A stretch of 64,000 nucleotides of DNA from Cedecea selenatireducens (GCF_042138895.1 NZ_JBHIKW010000008.1:186001-250000), one strand, 5' to 3'; numbered from the stretch's first letter, positions 1-8,748 are shown. Translations and numbers: made by a program. The notes: a model not told the origin generated them from the sequence alone.

Positions 1-28
1 ATTGACGGGATAGGGCGCTGGCAGGGCG

Positions 29-61
29 AAAAAAGCCTGGCGATTTTTCAACCGCCAGGCT
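29..61 (-). terminator. Rho-independent terminator of mesX-mesD
   Basis: Inverted repeat AGCCTGGCG (34-42) / CGCCAGGCT (53-61) with a 10-nt loop. Read on the minus strand it is followed by six U (29-34). It sits about 20 bp past the mesD stop codon. Confidence 0.85.
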
Positions 62-79
62 GGCAACATAAACTTCCGG

Positions 80-1111
80 TTATTTACCCAGAATCTCTCT
101 GCGAACGATCTCGGCCCCTGCGCTTAGCGCGTGCAGTTTGCCTCTGGCTACCTGACGCGGCAGCGGAGCCATGCCGCAGTTGGTGGAAGGGTAGAGATTT
201 TCGGCATCGACGAACTGCAGCGCTTTACGCAGCGTGTTGGCGACTTCTTCCGGCGTCTCAATGGCGTGGTTTGCCACGTCGATAGCGCCAACCATCACTT
301 TCTTGCCACGGATCAGCTCGAGCAGATCCATCGGCACGTGAGAGTTGTGGCACTCCAGCGAGATGATATCGATGTTCGAAGTCTGCAGCTTTGGAAACGC
401 CTCTTCGTACTGACGCCACTCGGAGCCCAGCGTCTTTTTCCAGTCGGTGTTGGCTTTGATGCCGTAGCCGTAGCAGATGTGCACGGCGGTTTCGCACTTC
501 AGACCTTCGATGGCGCGTTCCAGCGTGGCAATGCCCCACTCGTTAACTTCGTCGAAGAACACGTTGAAGGCTGGCTCATCGAACTGAATGATGTCCACCC
601 CGGCGGCTTCCAGCTCTTTCGCCTCCTGGTTCAGGATCTTGGCGAATTCCCAGGCCAGCTTTTCACGGCTTTTGTAGTGGTTGTCATACAGCGTGTCGAT
701 CATGGTCATCGGCCCAGGCAGCGCCCACTTGATCGGCTGTTTGGTCAGCTTGCGAAGATACTTAGCGTCTTCCACAAATACCGGCTTCTGGCGAGCCACG
801 GCGCCGACAACGGTCGGGACGCTGGCATCGTAGCGGTTACGAATACGCACGGTTTCGCGCTTCTCAAAATCCACGCCGTCCAGGTGCTCGATGAAGGTGG
901 TGACGAAGTGCTGACGAGTCTGCTCGCCGTCGCTGACGATATCGATATCGGCCAGCTGTTGTTCGTGCAGCGACAGGCGCAGGGCGTCCTGTTTACCCTC
1001 AATTAATTCCTGATCCTGCAGTTTCCACGGCGACCACAGCGTTTCAGGCTGAGCCAGCCAGGATGGTTTAGGCAGGCTGCCGGCGGTGGACGTAGGCAAT
1101 AATCTTTTCAT
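80..1111 (-). CDS. mesD: MesD-type core methionine synthase (MetE C-terminal domain only)
   Basis: 343-residue protein matching only the catalytic C-terminal half of cobalamin-independent methionine synthase MetE (about 755 residues). The zinc ligands expected from MetE are visible: H211 and C213 in HICYG, E253 in LECHNS and C312 in TNCGM. It lacks the N-terminal half that helps MetE bind polyglutamyl folate. The gene directly follows a DUF1852 gene (25-bp gap), the pairing known as MesX-MesD, an oxygen-dependent methionine synthase described in Acinetobacter and relatives. Expected role: last step of methionine synthesis, methylating homocysteine; the methyl donor is not certain. The start ATG at 1111 gives a normal length. 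The neighbour makes MesD more likely than another core-MetE family. Confidence 0.85.
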   Translation of the reverse strand: MKRLLPTSTAGSLPKPSWLAQPETLWSPWKLQDQELIEGKQDALRLSLHEQQLADIDIVSDGEQTRQHFVTTFIEHLDGVDFEKRETVRIRNRYDASVPTVVGAVARQKPVFVEDAKYLRKLTKQPIKWALPGPMTMIDTLYDNHYKSREKLAWEFAKILNQEAKELEAAGVDIIQFDEPAFNVFFDEVNEWGIATLERAIEGLKCETAVHICYGYGIKANTDWKKTLGSEWRQYEEAFPKLQTSNIDIISLECHNSHVPMDLLELIRGKKVMVGAIDVANHAIETPEEVANTLRKALQFVDAENLYPSTNCGMAPLPRQVARGKLHALSAGAEIVRREILGK

Positions 1112-1136
1112 GACGGATGACCTTGTATTTGGTGTC

Positions 1137-2114
1137 TCAAAGAGGGTAGTTAGCAGACCACTGTTCTAAAATTGTTTGGTACGGTTTGATGAAGTGCTCT
1201 TCAGTAAACTTCCCTTGTTCGATGGCCAACCGGCTGCGTTCTTCTCGATCGTAAACAATTTGAGTAAATGAATGATCCTGGTGGTTCAGGCTCGGCTGGT
1301 AGCACAGCCCGGCCGGGGAATTCGCGTTGTAAATCTCAGGGCGATAAATCTTCTGGAACGTCTCCATGGTGCTGATGGTGCTGATAAGCTCGAGATTCGA
1401 GTAATCATTCACCAGGTCGCCCGTGTGGTAGAACGCGAAAGGCGCCACGCTGTTTGGCGGCATGAAGTAGCGAGCCTTCAGCCCCATTTTGTTGAAATAG
1501 ATATCGGTCAGGGAAGACGCATCCTGCTCGTATTCGATGCCGAGCACCGGGTGGCGATTACCCGTCTGACGGTAGACGTTCTTGCTCGATACGCTCAGGC
1601 AAATCACCGGCGCTTTGTTGAAGTTTTCTTTGTAAGTGTCCGAGCTGACGAAGTGTCTGAACAGGTTCCCGTGCAGGTCACCGTAGTTCTCCGGGATGCT
1701 GAACTTAGCGCGATCCTGGTTGTAGGCCGGCAGCAGAACGCTGAAGTCGTAGTCACGCACGTAGGAAGAGAAGTTGTTCCCCACGATACCTTCGATGCGC
1801 TGATTAGTTTTTTTATCCAGAACATGTGTTTTAAGGATTTCAATCGCCGGGAAGGTTTTACCCTGGCCTTCGATATCCAGCTCAACGGAAACAATTTCAA
1901 GTTCAACGGCGTAGCGATCGGACGTTGGGTTGTCCCAGCTTGCCAGCGAATTGAAGCGGTTATTCATCATGATCAAAGCGTTACGCAGGTTCTCCTGACG
2001 CTTCTCGCCGCGGGCCAGGTTAGCAAAATTGGTTGTGATGCGAGTATTCCCTGATGGGTTGTAATTCTCATCAAAAACAATGCTCTTAAGAGTAAAAGTA
2101 AACGCTTTAGTCAT
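1137..2114 (-). CDS. mesX: MesX, DUF1852 partner of MesD methionine synthase
   Basis: 325-residue protein of the DUF1852 family, recognised from its overall sequence (start MTKAFTFTLKS, conserved stretches YVRDYDFSVLLP and NRHPVLGIEY). I see no signal peptide or membrane segment, so it should be cytoplasmic. DUF1852 proteins (MesX) are required by MesD for methionine formation with oxygen; their chemistry is not settled. The start ATG at 2114 was chosen over an 18-residue in-frame extension that does not look like family sequence. The gene is first in a two-gene minus-strand operon, 25 bp before mesD, and the pair ends in the hairpin at 29-61. Confidence 0.85.
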   Translation of the reverse strand: MTKAFTFTLKSIVFDENYNPSGNTRITTNFANLARGEKRQENLRNALIMMNNRFNSLASWDNPTSDRYAVELEIVSVELDIEGQGKTFPAIEILKTHVLDKKTNQRIEGIVGNNFSSYVRDYDFSVLLPAYNQDRAKFSIPENYGDLHGNLFRHFVSSDTYKENFNKAPVICLSVSSKNVYRQTGNRHPVLGIEYEQDASSLTDIYFNKMGLKARYFMPPNSVAPFAFYHTGDLVNDYSNLELISTISTMETFQKIYRPEIYNANSPAGLCYQPSLNHQDHSFTQIVYDREERSRLAIEQGKFTEEHFIKPYQTILEQWSANYPL

Positions 2115-2339
2115 GGTAATCCGGCACCTTAATTCTGTTTTTTGGCCTGTTCTACTGCTTGATTTCACACAGATAACCTTTGGTTAGCTGTGGTTTTACC
2201 TGTCAGTAATCTTCATATTGCATGTCATTAACAATTTGCGTGTTGTTAACAATATTGCATCTTTTATGCCTGAGTCACAGTTTTAGTAAAAGTGATTTAA
2301 TTTCATTAGAACATGAGCGCCGTTCATGATTTGGAATAT
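2115..2339. promoter_or_regulatory. mesX upstream region with a MetR-like box
   Basis: AT-rich non-coding stretch upstream of mesX. At 2314-2326 lies TGAGCGCCGTTCA, one mismatch from the MetR box TGAA-N5-TTCA and embedded in a wider imperfect palindrome (2312-2328). Two direct TTAACAAT repeats occur at 2228-2235 and 2246-2253 (18-bp period). MetR activates methionine genes with homocysteine as coinducer, so control of mesXD by MetR is plausible, although the box is about 200 bp from the start codon. No clear MetJ boxes seen. Confidence 0.4.
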
Positions 2340-2364
2340 GGCCCGCAGAGAGGTTCTACGGGCC
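2340..2364 (-). terminator. Hairpin, probable terminator of the lost RND gene
   Basis: GGCCCG (2340-2345) pairs with CGGGCC (2359-2364). It lies just past the stop codon of the RND remnant on the minus strand. The following minus-strand bases are AT-rich but lack a strong U run. Confidence 0.5.
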
Positions 2365-2390
2365 GAGGGAATAGGTTAGCTTTTGGCCTT

Positions 2391-2459
2391 TTATGGGCGA
2401 ATTTTGAACCAAATGGCATACATTGCGGGCAGGAACAGCAGCGTCATACCCGCTAGTGG
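2391..2459 (-). pseudogene. 3' remnant of an RND efflux transporter gene
   Basis: Reading the minus strand from 2459 to the stop at 2391-2393 gives the last ~22 codons of an RND (AcrB-family) permease: PLAGMTLLFLPAMYAIWF followed by KIRP and stop. This matches the usual C-terminal end of RND pumps. No upstream RND coding sequence exists: the frame runs straight into the end of budR, whose stop (2453-2455) overlaps it. The scrap therefore looks like what was left when another segment replaced the rest of the pump gene. It is far too short to be functional. Confidence 0.7.
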
Positions 2460-3331
2460 CCGAACAGCTGTATAAAACGTTTCACCGACGGCGAGCGCTC
2501 AAACTGCCGCCAGGCGAGGGCGACGTCCGTTTTCACCTGGTCACCGCGAATCGCATGAAAAGTCACGTTCGGGCTGCCGATACAGGTCATGGACTGTGGC
2601 ACTAAAGCAAAGCCGAAGCCTGCGGCCACCATGCTCAGAGAGGAGGAGATTTGTGAAGCCTGGCGAGCGTTCTTCAGGTTAATGCCGGCCCGCAGGCAGG
2701 CGTTGTACATCAATTCATAAAGCCCCGGGGCGACTTCCTGAGGGAAAAGTATCGGTGGAACATCAACCAGCGCCTGTAGCGCGAGTTCGCTCTCCCCGGA
2801 CAGCGGATGATCTTTATGCAGGGCGATCGTCATCGGCTCTTCGGCGATCGGCTTGAGATTGAATCTTTTGCTGCTTTCACAGGGCAGGCGCACAAACGCC
2901 ACGTCCAGCAATCCTTCATCCAGTTCCTGCATTAACCCGGCCATATTGGTTTCCCGCTGGCGCAGCTCAATGGCAGGGTAATGCGCCTGAAACTGGCGCA
3001 GCAGGGAAAAGATCTTCGGATGAAAAGCGTTAGAGCTGGCGATGCCCAGCGACAGCTTGCCGTTAATACCGCGTGCAATGCCGCGCGCTTTTTCTAGCGC
3101 CGCGTCACTGTGGGCCAGAATCTGGCAGGCATCCTGGTAAAACGCTTCTCCCGCATCGGTCAGCTCAACGCCGCGCGTTAGGCGATGCAGCAGTGGGGTG
3201 CCTACTTCACGTTCAAGTCTTTGAATTTGCTGGCTAAGAGGAGGCTGGGAAATACCCAATAATTCGGCTGCTCGGGTGAAGTTGTGCGTCTGCGCGACGG
3301 CGACGAAGTAGCGGAGATAGCGAAGTTCCAT
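2453..3331 (-). CDS. budR: LysR-family activator of the butanediol operon
   Basis: 292-residue LysR-type regulator. The N-terminal winged HTH is clear (residues about 1-60, FTRAAELLGISQPPLSQQI), followed by a two-lobe effector-binding domain. It is divergent from budABC with a 107-bp shared control region, the arrangement known for Klebsiella BudR, which activates budABC in response to acetate and low pH. Product: cytoplasmic DNA-binding protein, probably tetrameric. Its stop codon overlaps the RND remnant, so the 3' side of the gene is a recombination junction, but the protein ends normally. Confidence 0.88.
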   Translation of the reverse strand: MELRYLRYFVAVAQTHNFTRAAELLGISQPPLSQQIQRLEREVGTPLLHRLTRGVELTDAGEAFYQDACQILAHSDAALEKARGIARGINGKLSLGIASSNAFHPKIFSLLRQFQAHYPAIELRQRETNMAGLMQELDEGLLDVAFVRLPCESSKRFNLKPIAEEPMTIALHKDHPLSGESELALQALVDVPPILFPQEVAPGLYELMYNACLRAGINLKNARQASQISSSLSMVAAGFGFALVPQSMTCIGSPNVTFHAIRGDQVKTDVALAWRQFERSPSVKRFIQLFGH

Positions 3332-3438
3332 ATCAAAAACGTCTCAAACCAGAAGGGCTTTTATATTGGAACTGTGAGCTTGATCACGTCAACATTTAAT
3401 TAATGTTTCTTAACCTTTAGCAAGAGAGGGCGGACGCC
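3332..3438. promoter_or_regulatory. Divergent budR-budA control region
   Basis: 107 bp between the two start codons. It holds an AT-rich interrupted palindrome AACATT-N5-AATGTT (3391-3407), a plausible BudR operator, and an overlapping TTGA-N5-TCAA palindrome (3380-3392). The latter is one base too short to be a canonical FNR site. An RBS-like AGAGAGG lies before budA. Confidence 0.5.
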
Positions 3439-4218
3439 ATGAGCGATCTAACTCTATGTTCCTGTGAAGAAAGTCTGTTGGAGATGGTCGAGACCTTCGC
3501 CAAAGCCAATAAAGAAAATATGATATATCAGACTTCATTGATGAGCGCTCTGCTGAGCGGCGTCTATGAAGGAGAAACCACCATGGCCGACCTGCTGAAG
3601 CGCGGTGACTTTGGCCTGGGGACGTTTAACGAGCTGGACGGCGAGATGATCGCCTTTAATAGTCAGGTTTACCAGCTACGTTCAGACGGCAGCGCCAGGG
3701 CGGCCAGCCCGCAGCAGAAAACGCCGTTTGCGGTGATGACCTGGTTTAAGCCGCAGCACCGCCTGCAGATTGACAGCACCACCAGCCGCCAGAAGCTGCA
3801 CGAGATTATCGATGCAAAAATCCCTTCCGATAACCTGTTTTGTGCGCTGCGCATCGACGGTCACTTCCGCCATGCCCACACCCGCACGGTTCCTCGCCAG
3901 AAGCCACCTTATCGCGCCATGACGGACGTGCTGGACGACCAGCCGGTGTTCCGTTTTAACGGCCGGGAAGGCGTCCTGGTAGGGTTCCGCACGCCGCAGC
4001 ATATGCAGGGCATTAACGTCGCGGGCTATCACGAACACTTTATTACCGATGACCGCCAGGGCGGCGGACACCTGCTCGATTATCAGCTGGAGCATGGCGT
4101 GCTGACCTTCGGCGAGATCCACAAACTGATGATCGACCTCCCCGCAGACAAGGCATTTCTTAACGCCAACCTGCACCCCGAAAATCTCGACGCCGCAATT
4201 CGTGCGGTCGAAAACTAG
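3439..4218 (+). CDS. budA: Alpha-acetolactate decarboxylase
   Basis: 259-residue cytoplasmic enzyme of the acetolactate decarboxylase family; converts (S)-2-acetolactate to (R)-acetoin plus CO2. The three zinc histidines are visible as H198 and H200 (YHEH) and H211 (GGGH). Length is normal. It is the first gene of budABC: budB starts 24 bp after its stop. The pathway diverts pyruvate from acids to neutral products during fermentation at low pH. Confidence 0.95.
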   Translation: MSDLTLCSCEESLLEMVETFAKANKENMIYQTSLMSALLSGVYEGETTMADLLKRGDFGLGTFNELDGEMIAFNSQVYQLRSDGSARAASPQQKTPFAVMTWFKPQHRLQIDSTTSRQKLHEIIDAKIPSDNLFCALRIDGHFRHAHTRTVPRQKPPYRAMTDVLDDQPVFRFNGREGVLVGFRTPQHMQGINVAGYHEHFITDDRQGGGHLLDYQLEHGVLTFGEIHKLMIDLPADKAFLNANLHPENLDAAIRAVEN

Positions 4219-4242
4219 CGTTCCCTGAAGGAGATGTGAGCA

Positions 4243-5922
4243 ATGAATAATAAAAAACCTTTGCGTCAGTGGGCGCATGGCGCAGACATGGTGGTCGGCC
4301 AGCTGGAAGCGCAGGGCGTGAAGCACGTCTTTGGGATCCCCGGGGCGAAAATTGATAAGGTTTTTGACTCACTGAATGATTCGCCGATTGAGCTTATTCC
4401 GGTGCGCCATGAGGCCAACGCCGCCTTTATGGCCGCGGCGGTTGGGCGCATCACCGGAAAAGCGGGCGTTGCGCTGGTGACGTCCGGCCCTGGCTGTTCA
4501 AACCTGATTACCGGCATGGCGACCGCCAACAGCGAAGGCGACCCGGTTGTGGCGCTGGGTGGGGCGGTGAAACGTTCGGATAAAGCCAAGCTAGTGCATC
4601 AAAGCATGGACACGGTGGCGATGTTCAGCCCGGTCACCAAATACTCGGTAGAGGTTTCTTCTTCGGATGCGATTGCTGAGGTGGTGTCGAATGCTTTCCG
4701 CGCCGCCGAGCACGGTCGCCCCGGCAGCGCCTTTGTCAGCCTGCCGCAGGACATCAGCGACGGCCCGGCAACCGGCAATATCCTGCCTGCTAACGGCTCA
4801 GTTAAAGCCGGTGCCGCGCCTGATGCCGGCATTGCAGAAGTTGCGAAGCTTATCGCTGGCGCTAAAAACCCGATTTTCCTGCTGGGCCTGATGGCAAGCC
4901 AGGACGAAAACAGCGCCGCGCTGTTCCATCTGCTGGAAAAAAGCCATATCCCGGTGACCAGCACCTACCAGGCCGCTGGCGCGGTGAATCAGCAGCACTT
5001 TGCTCGCTTCGCCGGGCGTGTAGGGCTGTTTAACAATCAGGCCGGTGACCGACTGCTGCAGCTTGCCGACCTGGTGATTTGTATCGGCTATAGCCCGGTA
5101 GAATATGAGCCGGCGATGTGGAATACCGGCGATGCCACGCTGGTGCATATCGACGTGTTGCCCGCCTATGAAGAACGTAATTACGTGCCGGACGTTGAGC
5201 TGGTTGGCGATATTGCCAGCACGCTGGACAAACTCACCGCTCGCATCGATAAACCGCTGATTCTTAGCCCGCGGGCGTCCGAAATTCTCGTCGACAGGCA
5301 GCATCAGCGCGAGCTGTTGAGCCGCCGTGGCGCACAGCTAAACCAGTTTGCGCTGCACCCTCTGCGTATCGTGCGTGCGATGCAGGACATCGTGAACGAC
5401 GACGTGACCTTAACCGTCGACATGGGCAGCTTCCATATCTGGATCGCCCGTTACCTGTATAGCTTCCGTGCCCGTCAGTTAATGATTTCTAACGGCCAGC
5501 AAACCATGGGCGTGGCGCTGCCGTGGGCCATCGGTGCCTGGCTGGTGAACCCCGGCCGCAAGGTGGTTTCGGTTTCCGGCGACGGCGGTTTCCTGCAGTC
5601 CAGCATGGAGCTTGAAACGGCGGTGCGCCTGGGGGCAAACGTGCTGCACATCATCTGGGTGGACAACGCCTACAACATGGTGGCGATTCAGGAAGAGAAA
5701 AAATACCAGCGCCTGTCGGGCGTTAACTTCGGGCCGGTGGATTTCAAAGCTTACGCGGACGCCTTTGGCGCACGAGGCTTTGCGGTGGAAAGCGCCGAGG
5801 CGCTGGAGCCGACTTTACGCGCCGCAATGGACGTTAACGGCCCGGCGGTGGTAGCGATTCCGGTTGATTACAGCGACAACCATCTGCTGATGAGTCAGCT
5901 GCATCTCAGCCAAATTCTTTAA
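4243..5922 (+). CDS. budB: Catabolic acetolactate synthase
   Basis: 559-residue thiamine-diphosphate enzyme that condenses two pyruvates to acetolactate. The ThDP-activating glutamate lies in RHEANAAFMA near the N-terminus, and the ThDP/Mg motif GDGGF...DNAYN is in the C-terminal domain. The gene encodes no separate small subunit and none is adjacent, as expected for the catabolic, FAD-independent, non-feedback-inhibited form rather than IlvBN/IlvIH. A strong AAGGAG RBS precedes the ATG at 4243. Second gene of the bud operon, supplying BudA's substrate. Confidence 0.95.
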   Translation: MNNKKPLRQWAHGADMVVGQLEAQGVKHVFGIPGAKIDKVFDSLNDSPIELIPVRHEANAAFMAAAVGRITGKAGVALVTSGPGCSNLITGMATANSEGDPVVALGGAVKRSDKAKLVHQSMDTVAMFSPVTKYSVEVSSSDAIAEVVSNAFRAAEHGRPGSAFVSLPQDISDGPATGNILPANGSVKAGAAPDAGIAEVAKLIAGAKNPIFLLGLMASQDENSAALFHLLEKSHIPVTSTYQAAGAVNQQHFARFAGRVGLFNNQAGDRLLQLADLVICIGYSPVEYEPAMWNTGDATLVHIDVLPAYEERNYVPDVELVGDIASTLDKLTARIDKPLILSPRASEILVDRQHQRELLSRRGAQLNQFALHPLRIVRAMQDIVNDDVTLTVDMGSFHIWIARYLYSFRARQLMISNGQQTMGVALPWAIGAWLVNPGRKVVSVSGDGGFLQSSMELETAVRLGANVLHIIWVDNAYNMVAIQEEKKYQRLSGVNFGPVDFKAYADAFGARGFAVESAEALEPTLRAAMDVNGPAVVAIPVDYSDNHLLMSQLHLSQIL

Positions 5923-5941
5923 ATGACAGAAGGATATTGTG

Positions 5942-6712
5942 ATGAAAAAAGTAGCATTGGTTACCGGTGCCGGTCAGGGGATCGGTAAAGCTATCGCGCT
6001 GCGTCTGGCCAAAGACGGTTTTGCCGTCGCCGTGGCTGACTTTAACGCGAAAACAGCCAAAGAAGTGGCGGACGAAATTAACCGCAACGGTGGCCGCGCG
6101 CTGGAAGTGACCGCAGACGTTTCCGACCGCGACCAGGTGTTTGCCGCCGTTGAAGCTGCCCGTAAAGGACTGGGTGGGTTTGACGTTATCGTGAATAACG
6201 CGGGCGTGGCGCCTTCTACGCCGATCGAAGACATTACCCCGGAAATCGTCGACAAGGTTTACAACATCAACGTGAAGGGCGTGATTTGGGGCATTCAGGC
6301 GGCGGTTAAAGCCTTCAAAGCGGAAGGCCACGGCGGGAAAATCATTAACGCCTGTTCCCAGGCAGGGCACGTGGGCAACCCGGAACTGGCCGTTTACAGC
6401 TCCAGCAAATTTGCCGTTCGCGGCCTGACCCAAACCGCCGCCCGTGACCTGGCTCCGCTCGGTATTACCGTTAACGGCTACTGCCCGGGGATCGTTAAAA
6501 CCCCGATGTGGGCTGAAATCGACCGCCAGGTCTCCGAAGCTGCAGGCAAACCGCTGGGCTACGGCACCGCTGAGTTCGCAAAACGCATCACCCTGGGCCG
6601 TCTGTCTGAACCAGAAGACGTCGCCGCCTGCGTGTCTTACCTGGCCAGCGCCGACTCCAACTATATGACCGGCCAGTCGCTGCTTATCGACGGCGGGATG
6701 GTCTTTAATTAA
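5942..6712 (+). CDS. budC: Acetoin reductase / meso-2,3-butanediol dehydrogenase
   Basis: 256-residue short-chain dehydrogenase that reduces acetoin (and diacetyl) with NADH to 2,3-butanediol, regenerating NAD+. The Rossmann motif TGAGQGIG (residues 8-15), catalytic S139, and Y152/K156 of YSSSK are present. The ATG at 5942 was preferred to the GTG one codon upstream because it lies 7 nt after AGGA and matches the 256-residue Klebsiella protein. Last gene of budABC, followed by a terminator-like hairpin. Confidence 0.95.
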   Translation: MKKVALVTGAGQGIGKAIALRLAKDGFAVAVADFNAKTAKEVADEINRNGGRALEVTADVSDRDQVFAAVEAARKGLGGFDVIVNNAGVAPSTPIEDITPEIVDKVYNINVKGVIWGIQAAVKAFKAEGHGGKIINACSQAGHVGNPELAVYSSSKFAVRGLTQTAARDLAPLGITVNGYCPGIVKTPMWAEIDRQVSEAAGKPLGYGTAEFAKRITLGRLSEPEDVAACVSYLASADSNYMTGQSLLIDGGMVFN

Positions 6713-6740
6713 AAAAGAGTTTTAATGTGGAGTACCTTTT

Positions 6741-6770
6741 GGCCTGGCGGGGAACCGTTGGGCCTTTTTT
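6741..6770 (+). terminator. Terminator after budC
   Basis: Nested stem GGCC..CGG-GGAA-CCG..GGCC (6741-6764, with G-U pairs) followed by six T. It lies 28 bp past budC and separates the bud operon from kup. Confidence 0.6.
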
Positions 6771-6855
6771 ATTTGCCGCTGTTTATCTGAAGTTTTTTAT
6801 CCACCTCTATACTTTGTCATGGCAACTGCCAGAAAAATCACCGAAAGGATTGTGC

Positions 6856-8748
6856 ATGACAAACCAGCCGCAGACGGCCGGCGCGGAAGCCTCCGGGACA
6901 ACGCCGCATCAGTTTATTCTCGCCGGGAGCGCGCTCGGCGTGGTGTTCGGCGATATCGGCACCAGCCCGCTTTATACCCTGAAAACGGTACTGCTGCTTT
7001 CCGGGAACAACCCAACCCCGTCGGTGATATTGGGGCTGCTGTCGCTGATTATCTGGACGCTTATCCTTATTACCTCGGTGAAGTATGCGATGTTCGCCAT
7101 GCGCATCGACAACCACGGCGAGGGCGGGATCATGGCGCTGATGTCGCTGCTGGTGGCTCGAGATAAAGGCTCACGCTGGGTGGTGTTGGCGGCTTTGTTA
7201 GGGGCGGCGCTGATTTATGGCGACGGGGCGATTACGCCGGCGATTTCGGTGCTCTCCGCAATCGAAGGGCTGAACATGATCCTGCCGGAGGCAGAAACCT
7301 GGGTGCTGCCGATTGCGGTGACCATTCTGGTGCTGCTGTTTGCCGTACAGCCTTTCGGGACGGCGAAGATCGGCAAAGTCTTCGGGCCGATTATGGCGCT
7401 GTGGTTTATTTCTATCGCCGGGCTGGGGATTTGGGGCATCGCGCAGCATCCTGCCGTGCTGCTGGCTATCAATCCGTGGTACGGCCTGCAGTTTCTCGTC
7501 TCCAATGGTTTTGTCAGCTTTATGGTGCTGGGCGGCGTGTTTCTGTGCGTTACCGGGGCGGAGGCGCTGTATGCCGACATGGGGCATTTTGGCAAAAAGC
7601 CTATCTGGCTGGCGTGGTACGGCGTGGTGTTTCCGAGCCTGCTGCTCAACTATGCCGGGCAGTCGGCGCTGATCCTTTCCGGGGCCGATATCACCCAGAA
7701 TATCTTCTTCCGCCTTTGCCCACCTGTGTTGCTGATCCCGCTGGTGATTCTGGCCACGCTGGCCACGATTATTGCCAGCCAGGCGATTATCACCGGGGCA
7801 TTTTCGATGACCCGGCAGGCAATACAGCTGGGCTGGCTGCCGCGCCTGCGTATTCGCCAGACGGCAGCGGAGAGCTACGGGCAAATTTATATCGGCACAA
7901 TCAACTGGCTGTTGATGGGCGTTACGCTGTTCCTGACGGTGTTCTTTAAGTCCTCTGAAAATCTGGCGGCTGCCTACGGGATTGCCGTTTCCCTCACCAT
8001 GCTGATGACCTCCGGGCTGCTGTATGTCGCGATGCGCCATATCTGGCAGTGGCGGCGGCTGACCAGCGCGCTGGTGGCGGGGGGCTTTTTAATTGTCGAT
8101 ACCTGCTTCCTGATAGCGAACCTGATCAAAGTCCTGGAAGGCGGTTATATTCCGCTGCTGCTGGCGGCGGTGGTCTGCACGACGATGCTGGTCTGGCACC
8201 GTGGCGCGGCGGCGGCGTCCAACGCGGTGAACGAAAAAGTTATCGACGTGAACACGTTCTTTGCCGCACTAAAAGAGCGTGAGGTGCCGCGCGTGCAGGG
8301 CTCGGCGGTGTTCCTGACCAAAACCCGTAACGGCATTCCCCCGGTGATGCGCTGGCACGTGGCCCGCAACCACGCGCTACAGCAGCAGGTGCTGTCGCTG
8401 ACGATTTCAATCATGAACGTGCCGCGCGTGCCGGCGGGTGAAAGGCTGGTAATCGTGGAACAGGCGGCGGGCTACTGGCGCGGCATCGCCCAGTACGGTT
8501 TTATGGAGCGCCCGGACATTCCGGAGCTGATGTCGAGGTTAGGGGAAATGGCCTGCGACTTTAGCGTTGAGGACGTAACGTATTACCTTGGGCACGAAAC
8601 CATTGTTGCCCGTGAGGACGGGCAGGGCATGGCGATCTGGCAGCGGAAGTGCTTTGCCTTTATGGTGAGAAACGCCACGCACGTGACGCACTATTATCGT
8701 CTGCCAGGCGATCGGGTGGTAGAGATAAGCCGCAGGATAGCGATTTAG
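6856..8748 (+). CDS. kup: KUP/HAK-family potassium uptake protein
   Basis: 630-residue inner-membrane K+ transporter of the Kup family, probably a K+/H+ symporter. The signature GDIGTSPLYTL is near the N-terminus; about 12 hydrophobic segments are followed by a soluble C-terminal domain. The start ATG at 6856 follows AAAGGA by 7-8 nt; an in-frame upstream extension was rejected. The sequence differs clearly from the E. coli Kup I remember and the gene is not next to the rbs operon. It may therefore be a second, divergent Kup paralogue. Its stop overlaps that of the convergent smvR by 4 bp. Confidence 0.88.
   Translation: MTNQPQTAGAEASGTTPHQFILAGSALGVVFGDIGTSPLYTLKTVLLLSGNNPTPSVILGLLSLIIWTLILITSVKYAMFAMRIDNHGEGGIMALMSLLVARDKGSRWVVLAALLGAALIYGDGAITPAISVLSAIEGLNMILPEAETWVLPIAVTILVLLFAVQPFGTAKIGKVFGPIMALWFISIAGLGIWGIAQHPAVLLAINPWYGLQFLVSNGFVSFMVLGGVFLCVTGAEALYADMGHFGKKPIWLAWYGVVFPSLLLNYAGQSALILSGADITQNIFFRLCPPVLLIPLVILATLATIIASQAIITGAFSMTRQAIQLGWLPRLRIRQTAAESYGQIYIGTINWLLMGVTLFLTVFFKSSENLAAAYGIAVSLTMLMTSGLLYVAMRHIWQWRRLTSALVAGGFLIVDTCFLIANLIKVLEGGYIPLLLAAVVCTTMLVWHRGAAAASNAVNEKVIDVNTFFAALKEREVPRVQGSAVFLTKTRNGIPPVMRWHVARNHALQQQVLSLTISIMNVPRVPAGERLVIVEQAAGYWRGIAQYGFMERPDIPELMSRLGEMACDFSVEDVTYYLGHETIVAREDGQGMAIWQRKCFAFMVRNATHVTHYYRLPGDRVVEISRRIAI

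Noticed and set aside
3380..3392. FNR site TTGATCACGTCAA in the budR-budA gap
   Set aside because: The half-site spacing is one base shorter than TTGAT-N4-ATCAA, so it is kept only as a generic palindrome.
7198..8040. 280-codon open frame antisense to kup
   Set aside because: Shadow of membrane-protein coding sequence; Gln/His/Arg-rich with no domain.
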